64,000 nucleotides of DNA from Streptomyces laurentii. Its GTDB lineage: Bacteria; Actinomycetota; Actinomycetes; Streptomycetales; Streptomycetaceae. This document shows, piece after piece, positions 8,846-17,394 of this stretch. Each line of letters opens with the position of its first letter. Position 1 is the stretch's first letter. The notes beneath the pieces are model-generated. The model saw only the letters and a list, made by a program, of their open reading frames with translations, made no database searches and was not told the origin of the DNA. Position numbers and translations under genes: made by a program. The DNA is taken from contig AP017424.1 of assembly GCA_002355495.1 (NCBI GenBank), forward strand, positions 2,046,001 through 2,110,000, written 5' to 3'.

Positions 8846-8977
8846 GGTAGAATCGGCGGCTGTCGTCATGCCCGTGCAGGGGGAAGCCGGTGGGATTCCG
8901 GCACTGACCCGCAGCCGTGAGCCGCCCGCCCGGGCGGCGAGTCGGATTGCCCTGTACGGGACGTGAGCGCCGGCATC
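8846..8977 (+). promoter_or_regulatory. cobalamin riboswitch
   Basis: The conserved core is present: GGGGGAAGCCGGTGGGATTC followed by CGGCACTGACCCGCAGCCGTGAG. These are the usual cobalamin aptamer elements. Outer segments CCCGTGCAGG (8871-8880) and CCTGTACGGG (8950-8959) pair, closing the structure. It precedes a toroid/ECF-transporter operon and should lower its expression when adenosyl- or methylcobalamin is plentiful. Boundaries are approximate. The 8679-8845 stretch before it holds no gene I can support. Confidence 0.88.
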
Positions 8978-9009
8978 GTCGAGGAATACGGGCCGTGCGC
9001 CGGCCCTCC

Positions 9010-9030
9010 GTGTGCCGGTGTCCGGCACAC
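9010..9030 (+). promoter_or_regulatory. candidate riboswitch expression-platform hairpin
   Basis: GTGTGCCGG and CCGGCACAC pair perfectly around a 3-base loop and end directly against the ribosome site AGGAGAGGG (9031-9039) of the first structural gene. Its position between aptamer and start codon suggests it helps control ribosome access. There is no U-tract, so a translational switch is more likely than termination. Confidence 0.5.
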
Positions 9031-9043
9031 AGGAGAGGGACTC

Positions 9044-10324
9044 ATGATCAGCGTTCGCCGCGCCGCCGCCGCACTCGCGGCCGGTGCCGTGCTCAGCACC
9101 ACCGCCGCCGGGGTGGCCGCGGCCGCGCCGTCGCCGACGCCCTCCCCCGTCACGGTCCCGGCCGGGCTGTACGGCAAGGGCGACCCGACCTACGACGGCG
9201 TCTGGCGCCAGTCGCTGGCCTTCCTCGCGCAGCGCACCTCCGGCATCCAGCCCGCCGACCAGCCGGTGGAGTGGCTGCTCGCCCAGCAGTGCGCGGACGG
9301 CGGCTTCGCCTCGTTCCGCCCCGACCCGGCGGGCGCGCCCTGCGACGCCAAGACGGTCATGGACACCAACGCCACGGCCGCCGCCGTGCAGGCGCTCATC
9401 GCCGTGGCCCCCCAGTCCGCCGACCCGGAGAAGACCAAGCAGGCCGCCCAGGCGGGCGCCGCCTGGCTGAAGGGCGCGCAGAACGCCGACGGTGGCTGGA
9501 GCTACAACCCCGCCGCCCCGGGCGGCCCGGCCACCCCCAGCGACGCCAACTCCACCTCCCTCGTCATCGGCGCCCTCGCCGCGGCCAAGGTCCGGCCCTC
9601 CGCCGTGAAGTCGGCCGACGGCAAGACCCCGTACGACGCCCTCGTCACCTTCGCCCTGCCGTGCGCGGGCAAGGAGGTCAAGGACGGCGGCGCGGGCGCC
9701 TTCGCGTACCAGCCGGACAAGACCGGCAAGCTCGTCGCCAACGACGACGCCACCGCCGCCGCCACCCTGGCCGGCCTAGGCAAGGGCCTCACCGCGCGCG
9801 GCGCCGAGCCCCAGCAGACCCCGGCCTGCGTGGACACGAACCCGCCGACGCCCGACGGGACCGCCGCCAACGGCGCCGCCTACCTGACCGGCCGGCTGGC
9901 GAAGACCGGGCACCTCGACGTCCCGCCGATGCCGGGCGCCGAGAACGCCACCGTGCTGCCGGACTACGGCAACACCGCGGACGCCGTCGTCGCGCTGGCC
10001 GCCGCCGGCGCGAAGAAGGAGGCCCGGGGCGCGCTGGCCTGGCTGGAGAAGAACGCCGGCGAGTGGGCGAAGACCAACGGCCCGGGCGCGTACGCGCAGC
10101 TCGTGTTCGCCGCGCACGCCATGGAAACCGACCCGCGCAGCTTCGGCACCCTCGACCTGATCGAGCAGCTCAACGCCACCGGCCCGGCCCCGAAGGCCCC
10201 CGACAACTCGGAGGCGTCCACCGGCGCCGACGACGAGGGCGGCTTCAACGTGTGGTGGATCATCGGCATCGGCACGGTCGTCGGCGTCGGCGTCGGCTTC
10301 CTCCTGAGCGGCCGCAAGAAGTGA
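9044..10324 (+). CDS. secreted, membrane-anchored alpha/alpha-toroid protein, B12-regulated
   Basis: The 426-residue protein has an N-terminal signal peptide (MISVRRAAAALAAGAVLSTT, cleavage likely after VAAAAP). Repeats with the squalene-cyclase/transcobalamin fold follow (LAQQCADGGFASF, LKGAQNADGGWSY, LPDYGNTADAVVALAAAG), then a C-terminal membrane helix and RKK anchor (VWWIIGIGTVVGVGVGFLLSGRKK region). Transcobalamin and intrinsic factor share this fold. With the cobalamin riboswitch upstream and an ECF importer downstream, an extracellular corrinoid-capturing role is a strong inference. It overlaps the next gene by GTGA. Database names for this family are prenyltransferase/squalene oxidase repeat protein. 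Confidence 0.85.
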   Translation: MISVRRAAAALAAGAVLSTTAAGVAAAAPSPTPSPVTVPAGLYGKGDPTYDGVWRQSLAFLAQRTSGIQPADQPVEWLLAQQCADGGFASFRPDPAGAPCDAKTVMDTNATAAAVQALIAVAPQSADPEKTKQAAQAGAAWLKGAQNADGGWSYNPAAPGGPATPSDANSTSLVIGALAAAKVRPSAVKSADGKTPYDALVTFALPCAGKEVKDGGAGAFAYQPDKTGKLVANDDATAAATLAGLGKGLTARGAEPQQTPACVDTNPPTPDGTAANGAAYLTGRLAKTGHLDVPPMPGAENATVLPDYGNTADAVVALAAAGAKKEARGALAWLEKNAGEWAKTNGPGAYAQLVFAAHAMETDPRSFGTLDLIEQLNATGPAPKAPDNSEASTGADDEGGFNVWWIIGIGTVVGVGVGFLLSGRKK

Positions 10325-11112
10325 CCCGCCGCCTCTCGCCCGTACGCGACCGGGGCAACCGGAGCAACCGGAGCACCCGCGCCGCGACGCGGGTCCGCAC
10401 CGCGCTCGCCGCCGGCCTTCTCGCCCTCCTCTCCGCCGTCACCGTCACGGTCGCCGTCGCCGCGCCCGCGCAGGCCGCCGGCTACCGCTACTGGTCCTAC
10501 TGGGAGGCGGGCAAGACCGGCTGGGGCTTCGCCGCGCAGGGCCCGGCGACCGCCCGGCCCGCCGACGGCGACGTCATAGGCTTCCGCTTCGCGGTCAGCG
10601 CGGACTCCGCCGACGCCAAGAAGCCCTCCACCGCCCCGAACTTCCGGCAGCTCTGCGCGGACGTGCCGGAGAAGGCGGGCAGCAAGCGGGTCGCGGTCGT
10701 CATCGACTTCGGCACCGCCCAGGACGCCCCGTCCGGCGAGACCCCGCCGCAGCCGATGGTCCGCACCGGCTGCCCGCTGGTCCGCGAGGACGCCTCGGCG
10801 GCGGAGGCGCTGGCCGGGGTCGCGAAGCCGCTGCGGTACGACGCGAACGCGCTGCTGTGCGGCATCGCCGGGTACCCGGCCAAGGGCTGTGGCGAGCAGG
10901 TCGCGGTGACCGGCTCGGACGCGCAGGGCACCGAGGGCGTCCAGGACGGCCAGGGCAAGACCGAGCAGGCGGGGCCGGCGGAGAAGTCCGCCGGGTCCGC
11001 CGGGTCCGGCGGCTCCTCCGGCGGCCCGTCCGTCGGCCTGGTCGCGGGTGGGGCCGCCGTGCTCGCGCTCGGCGCGGCCGGTGTCTGGCAGGCGCGTCGG
11101 CGGCGCGGCTGA
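10321..11112 (+). CDS. SCO2322-family secreted, membrane-anchored protein
   Basis: The 263-residue protein has a long signal sequence (TALAAGLLALLSAVTVTVAVAAPAQAA) and an extracellular domain beginning YRYWSYWEAGKTGWGFAAQGP. It has four conserved-looking cysteines and a C-terminal helix with an RRRRG stop-transfer end. The layout and the YRYWSYW start recall the SCO2322 family found beside ECF transporters in Streptomyces. The GTG at 10321 overlaps the previous stop. It probably acts at the cell surface with the toroid protein in presenting ligand to the importer; the molecular role is unknown. Confidence 0.8.
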   Translation: MTRRLSPVRDRGNRSNRSTRAATRVRTALAAGLLALLSAVTVTVAVAAPAQAAGYRYWSYWEAGKTGWGFAAQGPATARPADGDVIGFRFAVSADSADAKKPSTAPNFRQLCADVPEKAGSKRVAVVIDFGTAQDAPSGETPPQPMVRTGCPLVREDASAAEALAGVAKPLRYDANALLCGIAGYPAKGCGEQVAVTGSDAQGTEGVQDGQGKTEQAGPAEKSAGSAGSGGSSGGPSVGLVAGGAAVLALGAAGVWQARRRRG

Positions 11113-11137
11113 CCGGACGGCCCGAGACGACTCCGCG

Positions 11138-12418
11138 ATGACCCCGCTGCGCGCCCCCGAGGCGAACCGTTCCAACGCCGTGCACCCCGGAGCCTGGTGG
11201 CTCTGGGCGCTCGGCCTCGCCGTGGCCGCCTCCCGGACGACCAACCCGCTGCTGCTCGGGCTGCTCGTCGGCGTCGCGGGCTATGTCGTCGCGGCCCGCC
11301 GTACGGACGCGCCGTGGGCCCGTTCGTACGGCGCGTTCGTGAAGCTCGGCCTGTTCGTGGTCGGGCTGCGGGTGTTCTTCTCGCTGCTCCTCGGCACCCC
11401 GATCCCGGGGTCCGTGGAGCTGTTCACGCTGCCCGAGCTGCCGCTGCCCGACTGGGCGCAGGGCATCCGGATCGGCGGCCGGGTCACCGCCGAACAGCTG
11501 GTGTTCGCCCTGTACGACGGGCTGAAGCTGGCCACCCTGCTGATCTGCGTGGGCGCGGCGAACGCGCTCGCCAACCCGGCGCGGCTGCTGAAGTCGCTGC
11601 CGGGCGCGCTGTACGAGGTGGGCGTGGCGGTCGTCGTGGCCATGACGTTCGCGCCGAACCTGGTCGCAGACGTCTCCCGGCTGCGCACCGCCCGCCGGCT
11701 GCGCGGCCGTCCCGCCGGTGGCGTCCGGGCCCTCGTCCAGATCGGGCTGCCGGTCCTGGAGGGCGCCCTGGAGCGGTCGGTCGCGGTGGCGGCGTCGATG
11801 GACGCGCGCGGGTACGGCCGTACGGCGCACGTGCCGCGCGTGGTCCGGCGCACGACCGCCGTCCTCACCCTCGGCGGGCTGCTCGGGGTGTGCGCCGGCT
11901 CGTACGGGCTGCTCGCGGCGCAGGGCGCCGGATACGGGCTGCCGCTGCTCGTGGCCGGGCTCGCCGCGGCCGTCGCCGGGCTGAGGCTCGGCGGGCGGCG
12001 GACGACCCGGACCCGGTACCGGCCGGACCGGTGGGGCGTGCGGTCCTGCCTGGTGGCGGGGTCGGGGGTCGCCGTGGCGGCCGCGATGATCGCGGCGGCG
12101 TCGGCGCTTCCCGAGGCGCTGCGGCCCGGAGTCGTCCCCCTGGAGGCGCCCGGACTGCCGGTGTGGCCGGCCCTGGCCGTGCTGCTGGGTCTGGTGCCCG
12201 CGTTCGTGGCCCCGGTGCCGAGCGGGCCGGTGGGACCAGGGAGACCCGTGGTGCCAGAGGTGTCCATAGAACCCGAGAGCCAGGAGAAGCCCACGAGGTC
12301 GTTGAGGCCGTTGAGGCCGTCGAGGCCGCTCGGGCCCCAGGAGCCTAAGCGGTCGCAGTGGCCGGAGAAGCCGGAGAGGTCAGAGAACTCAGAGAAGTCA
12401 GAGAGGTCGTCGCGGTGA
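11138..12418 (+). CDS. ECF transporter transmembrane (T) component
   Basis: The 426-residue protein is a CbiQ/EcfT-type membrane protein with five to seven hydrophobic segments. The cytoplasmic coupling region holds ARG-type motifs: RLRTARRLRGR and AASMDARGYGR. These coupling helices contact the two ATPase domains. The last 60 residues are a low-complexity Pro/Lys/Glu/Ser tail (REK/SEK repeats) not expected in the family. Its stop overlaps the ATPase start (GTGA). Confidence 0.88.
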   Translation: MTPLRAPEANRSNAVHPGAWWLWALGLAVAASRTTNPLLLGLLVGVAGYVVAARRTDAPWARSYGAFVKLGLFVVGLRVFFSLLLGTPIPGSVELFTLPELPLPDWAQGIRIGGRVTAEQLVFALYDGLKLATLLICVGAANALANPARLLKSLPGALYEVGVAVVVAMTFAPNLVADVSRLRTARRLRGRPAGGVRALVQIGLPVLEGALERSVAVAASMDARGYGRTAHVPRVVRRTTAVLTLGGLLGVCAGSYGLLAAQGAGYGLPLLVAGLAAAVAGLRLGGRRTTRTRYRPDRWGVRSCLVAGSGVAVAAAMIAAASALPEALRPGVVPLEAPGLPVWPALAVLLGLVPAFVAPVPSGPVGPGRPVVPEVSIEPESQEKPTRSLRPLRPSRPLGPQEPKRSQWPEKPERSENSEKSERSSR

Positions 12419-14139
12419 TCTGTTTCGAGAACGTCTCGGTGACGTACGACGGCGAGGCCTCCCCCACCCTCAAGGACATCGACCTCACCGTCCCCGAGGG
12501 CGAGCTGGTGCTGCTCGTCGGCCCGTCCGGGGTCGGCAAGTCGACGCTGCTCGGCGCGGTGTCGGGACTCGTCCCGCACTTCACCGGCGGCACCCTGCAC
12601 GGCCGCGTCACCGTCGGCGGACGCGACACCCGGACGCATCCGCCGCGCGAGCTCGCCGACCTGGCGGGCACGGTGGGCCAGGATCCGCTCGCGCACTTCG
12701 TCACCGACACGGTCGAGGACGAGCTGGCGTACGGCATGGAGTCCCTCGGCCTCGCACCCGCCGTGATGCGCCGGCGGGTCGAGGAGACGCTCGATCTGCT
12801 GGGCCTCGCCGAACTCCGGGACCGGCCGATCGCCACCCTCTCGGGCGGGCAGCAGCAGCGGGTCGCGATCGGCTCGGTGCTGACCCCGCACCCCAAGGTC
12901 CTCGTACTCGACGAGCCGACCTCGGCCCTCGACCCGTCGGCGGCGGAGGACGTCCTCGCCGTACTCCAGCGGCTCGTGCACGACCTCGGGACGACCGTGC
13001 TGATGGCGGAGCACCGGCTGGAACGGGTGGTGCAGTACGCGGACCAGGTGCTGCTGCTCCCGGAGGCGACCATGGGGCCGCCGGCCGACATCATGGCGCT
13101 GTCGCCGGTGCATCCGCCGGTGGTGGCACTCGGGCGGACCGCCGACTGGGACCCGCTGCCGCTCACGGTCCGCGACGCCCGCCGCCGCGCGGCGCCCCTG
13201 CGCGCCCGCCTGGCCGACCAGGCCCCGGCGCCCGCGCGGCAGGCGCCCGGCACCACGCCCGCGCTCACGCCCAGCCCTCTCCCGGATGTCCCTTCCTCTA
13301 CAAGGGCCGGCGGATTCTCCCTCTTCGGCCGGCGCCGGGAGGCCGGTGCTCCCGGCGCCGCGACCGCCGCCGCCCCCGACCCCTCGGCCCCGCTCGTCTC
13401 GGTCGAACGCCTCGCCGTCCGCCGCGGCCGTGTCGAGGCGCTGCGCCGTGTCGACCTCCAGGTCCGCGCCGGGGAGACGGTCGCGCTCATGGGCCGCAAC
13501 GGCGCCGGCAAGTCCACCCTGCTCGGCACCCTCGTCGGCACGATCACCCCGGCGTCCGGCACCGTCCGCGTCGCGGGCCTGGTCCCGCACGCGACGGACC
13601 CGCGCACGCTGATCCGGCAGGTCGGCCTCGTCCCCCAGGAGCCGCGGGATCTGCTGTACGCGGACACGGTCGCGGCCGAGTGCGCCGCGGCCGACGCCGA
13701 CGCGGGCGCGCCGCCCGGCAGCTGCCGCGCCCTGGTGGCCGAGCTGCTGCCCGGGGTGGCGGACACGACCCACCCACGCGACCTCTCGGAGGGCCAGCGC
13801 CTGACGCTCGCGCTCTCCGTCGTCCTCACCGCCCGCCCGCCGCTGCTCCTGCTGGACGAGCCGACCCGCGGCCTGGACTACGCGGCCAAGGCCCGACTGG
13901 TGACCCACCTGCGGGCGCTGGCCGCCGAGGGCCACGCGATCGTCCTCGCGACGCACGACGTGGAGCTGGTGGCGGAGCTGGCCGACCGGGTGGCGATCAT
14001 CGCGGGCGGCGAGGTGGTCGCGGACGGCCCGACGGCGGAGGTCGTGGTGTCGTCCCCGGCCTTCTCGCCGCAGGTCGCGAAGATCCTCGCGCCGGGCCCC
14101 TGGCTCACGGTCGAGCAGGTCGAGGAGGCGCTGCGATGA
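12415..14139 (+). CDS. ECF transporter double ATPase (A/A') component
   Basis: The 574-residue protein contains two ABC ATPase domains in one chain. Domain 1 has Walker A GPSGVGKST, signature LSGGQQQR and Walker B VLVLDEP. Domain 2 (from about residue 330) has GRNGAGKST, LSEGQRL and LLLLDEP. It energises the importer by ATP hydrolysis on the inner membrane face. GTG at 12415 overlaps the T-component stop, and its own stop overlaps the S-component ATG. The linker of about 80 residues between domains is Ala/Pro/Arg-rich. Confidence 0.93.
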   Translation: MICFENVSVTYDGEASPTLKDIDLTVPEGELVLLVGPSGVGKSTLLGAVSGLVPHFTGGTLHGRVTVGGRDTRTHPPRELADLAGTVGQDPLAHFVTDTVEDELAYGMESLGLAPAVMRRRVEETLDLLGLAELRDRPIATLSGGQQQRVAIGSVLTPHPKVLVLDEPTSALDPSAAEDVLAVLQRLVHDLGTTVLMAEHRLERVVQYADQVLLLPEATMGPPADIMALSPVHPPVVALGRTADWDPLPLTVRDARRRAAPLRARLADQAPAPARQAPGTTPALTPSPLPDVPSSTRAGGFSLFGRRREAGAPGAATAAAPDPSAPLVSVERLAVRRGRVEALRRVDLQVRAGETVALMGRNGAGKSTLLGTLVGTITPASGTVRVAGLVPHATDPRTLIRQVGLVPQEPRDLLYADTVAAECAAADADAGAPPGSCRALVAELLPGVADTTHPRDLSEGQRLTLALSVVLTARPPLLLLDEPTRGLDYAAKARLVTHLRALAAEGHAIVLATHDVELVAELADRVAIIAGGEVVADGPTAEVVVSSPAFSPQVAKILAPGPWLTVEQVEEALR

Positions 14140-15095
14140 CCAGCCCCACCGGGACGACCACCGGGGCGACCGCAGGGACGAAGGCCGGAACGACCGCCGG
14201 GGCGAAGGCCCGGACGCGGGCCGCGCGCCCGATCCGGCTGGGCCCGCGCTCCGTCGCCGCGCTCGTCCTCGTCTCCGTGGTCGGCCTGATCGCGGTCGGC
14301 TGGCCGCTCTTCGCGGACGCGGACTCGGCCCTCACCGACCACGCCGCCGACGCGCCCTGGTTCTTCGCCCTGCTCCTGCCGCTGCTCATCGCGGTCGTCG
14401 TCGCGACGATCGCCGACTGCGGCATGGACGCGAAGGCGGTGGCCATGCTGGGCGTGCTCGCCGCCGTGGGCGCGGCGCTGCGGCCGATCGGGGCGGGGAC
14501 GGCCGGCCTGGAGCCGATGTTCTTCCTGATGGTGCTCAGCGGCCGGGTCCTCGGCCCGGGCTTCGGCTTCGTCCTCGGCGCGGTCACGATGTTCTCGTCC
14601 GCGCTGCTCACCGGCGGGGTGGGGCCGTGGCTGCCGACGCAAATGCTGTCGATGGGCTGGTTCTCGATGGGCGCGGGTCTGCTGCCGGGCCCGGAGCGGA
14701 TCCGGGGCCGGGCGGAGCGGCTGATGCTGGCGGCGTACGGCTTCGCGGCGGCGTTCGCGTACGGCACGGTCACCAACCTCTACGGCTGGGTGACGGTCGG
14801 CGGCACCGGCGGCCAGGGCATGGGCGAGGGCATCTCCTTCGAGCCCGGGGGGCCGCTGGGCGAGAACCTGGTGCGCTTCCTGGCGTACGTGGCCGCCACC
14901 TCGCTCGGCTGGGACCTGGGCCGGGCGCTGCTCACCGTGGTGCTCACGCTCACCGCCGGCGGGGTGCTCCTGAGGGCGCTGCGGCGGGCCACGAGACGCG
15001 CGAACTTCGAGGCCCAGGTCACATTCGAGGGCCCTCGACAGGCCGCTGCGGGTGAGGCCGCTCATAGGGCCCAGATCACGTCCGAAGCGCAGTAG
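14136..15095 (+). CDS. ECF transporter substrate-binding (S) component
   Basis: The 319-residue protein has a basic, Thr/Ala/Gly-rich N-terminus with tandem GTT/GAT/GTK repeats, then about six membrane helices. The segment AAVGAALRPIGAGTAGLEPMFFL is typical of S components with the AxxxA face that meets the T subunit. The short cytoplasmic tail is polar. In an operon behind a cobalamin riboswitch the substrate is most likely cobalamin or a precursor. It is not CbiM-like, so direct cobalt uptake is less likely. Confidence 0.87.
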   Translation: MTSPTGTTTGATAGTKAGTTAGAKARTRAARPIRLGPRSVAALVLVSVVGLIAVGWPLFADADSALTDHAADAPWFFALLLPLLIAVVVATIADCGMDAKAVAMLGVLAAVGAALRPIGAGTAGLEPMFFLMVLSGRVLGPGFGFVLGAVTMFSSALLTGGVGPWLPTQMLSMGWFSMGAGLLPGPERIRGRAERLMLAAYGFAAAFAYGTVTNLYGWVTVGGTGGQGMGEGISFEPGGPLGENLVRFLAYVAATSLGWDLGRALLTVVLTLTAGGVLLRALRRATRRANFEAQVTFEGPRQAAAGEAAHRAQITSEAQ

Positions 15096-15381
15096 TAGAC
15101 CCGAACACCTCACCCATATCCCCCATACGCGCACATGACCTGCGGAAACATCCGGTACGGGGACGGGGCGCCCGGCGGCCTTCTCCGATCCGGGCTCGTA
15201 CCGGGGGGCGTTGCCAGCCCCCCGCCGGGTTTGCTTCTCTGGTGGACGTCGCCAGGCAGCCGGTGCTCGTCACCGGGGCAGGCAGACCGGTTCCCCCCGG
15301 ATCCCGGATTCCCCGGGCTCTGGTTCCGGCTTGCCGAAATCGCCCGGCGCGCCTTTTGTCCCCGACGTTAGGTATGACGTT
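15096..15381 (+). promoter_or_regulatory. intergenic leader of SLT gene, GC-rich and structured
   Basis: This 286-base gap has no supportable gene. Its second half is dense in inverted G/C blocks (CCGGGGGGCG...CCCCCCGCCGG near 15200-15232; CCGGTTCCCCCCGG near 15289). It resembles the long structured leaders of Streptomyces cell-wall hydrolase genes, some of which are c-di-AMP riboswitches. I could not match a ydaO core here, so only a candidate structured leader is claimed. Confidence 0.35.
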
Positions 15382-15783
15382 TTGATCCGCTCGATCACCA
15401 CTCGTGTCTCTGCCCGCAAGAAGGCCTTCGCCGCCTCCGCGGCGATTCTGGTCGGCGCCTCCGGCGCGGTGCTCGGCACGACGGGTACGGCCTCGGCCGC
15501 CACCCCCCAGGAGATCGCCCGCCAGATCGTGCCGTCGAATCAGTACGCGTCCTTCAGCAAGATCGTCGAGCACGAGTCCGGCTGGAACCACCACGCCACC
15601 AACTCCTCCAGCGGCGCCTACGGCCTCGTCCAGGCCCTTCCGGCCTCGAAGATGGCCTCGGCCGGCTCCGACTGGAAGACGAACCCCGCCACCCAGATCA
15701 AGTGGGGTCTCAACTACATGAACGAGCGTTACGGCTCGCCGAACGGCGCCTGGAACTTCTGGCAGTCGCACGGCTGGTACTGA
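15382..15783 (+). CDS. secreted transglycosylase SLT-domain protein
   Basis: The 133-residue protein has a signal peptide (AFAASAAILVGASGAVLGTTGTASAAT). A single lysozyme-like domain follows with catalytic Glu in IVEHESGWNHHATN, then YGLVQALPASKM and GLNYMNERYGSPNGAWNFWQSHGWY. It would cleave peptidoglycan outside the cell during growth or germination. The start is the only in-frame option before the signal peptide, a TTG after TTAGGTATGACGTT; its ribosome site is weak. A bidirectional terminator follows. Confidence 0.88.
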   Translation: MIRSITTRVSARKKAFAASAAILVGASGAVLGTTGTASAATPQEIARQIVPSNQYASFSKIVEHESGWNHHATNSSSGAYGLVQALPASKMASAGSDWKTNPATQIKWGLNYMNERYGSPNGAWNFWQSHGWY

Positions 15784-15811
15784 GCCGACAGCCTCACATC
15801 CTGACGTCGCA

Positions 15812-15849
15812 AGGCCCCGCCCCCTTATCGCCTAGGGGGAGCGGGGCCT
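15812..15849. terminator. bidirectional terminator
   Basis: AGGCCCCGC and GCGGGGCCT enclose a second stem (CCCCCT/AGGGGG) in a strong hairpin between the converging SLT and thiolase genes. Confidence 0.85.
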
Positions 15850-15885
15850 GCGGCGTTTTCGCGTACCCGTCCCGTTGTATACGGG

Positions 15886-17115
<1,230 letters not shown>

Positions 17116-17228
17116 TCACGTGGAACTGCACGAACAGGGCTGGTCAGGGTCGGTCAGGGCTGAACAGAACTGAGCGGGACCGGGCAGGAGCGCGCAGAGA
17201 CATGCACAGCACGCGCAACTTCACGCAG

Positions 17229-17248
17229 AACTAGTACGCGTTCTAGTT
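17229..17248. promoter_or_regulatory. palindromic operator between thiolase and P450 genes
   Basis: AACTAGTACG and CGTTCTAGTT form a 20-base palindrome with one mismatched pair. On the minus strand it reads TAGAACGCGTACTA, one base off the KstR consensus. It also has AGAAC-N8-GTTCT spacing, the same as at 7503-7520, with the same flanking CATAAC and G. It probably controls both divergent genes. Confidence 0.68.
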
Positions 17249-17360
17249 ATGAGTGCAGTCTTATGGGGGTTACCGCCGGTAGGCAAGGGTCCGGAACGCA
17301 ATACTTCCCCCCGTATGCCTTGCCTCTTGCGGGGCCGCTCACTACCTTTCCCGGCAACTT

Positions 17361-17375
17361 CTGATGGACCATCAG
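17361..17375. promoter_or_regulatory. 15-base perfect palindrome before P450 gene
   Basis: CTGATGG and CCATCAG flank a single A, directly upstream of the P450 ribosome site TGGAG (17381-17385). A second repressor or an accessory site could act here. The sequence differs from the AGAAC-type operators. Confidence 0.5.
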
Positions 17376-17394
17376 ATATCTGGAGTGTGTGCCG

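Noticed and set aside
15130..15381. c-di-AMP (ydaO) riboswitch
   Set aside because: The leader is structured and the gene type fits, but I could not find the conserved aptamer core, so only a generic leader is reported.
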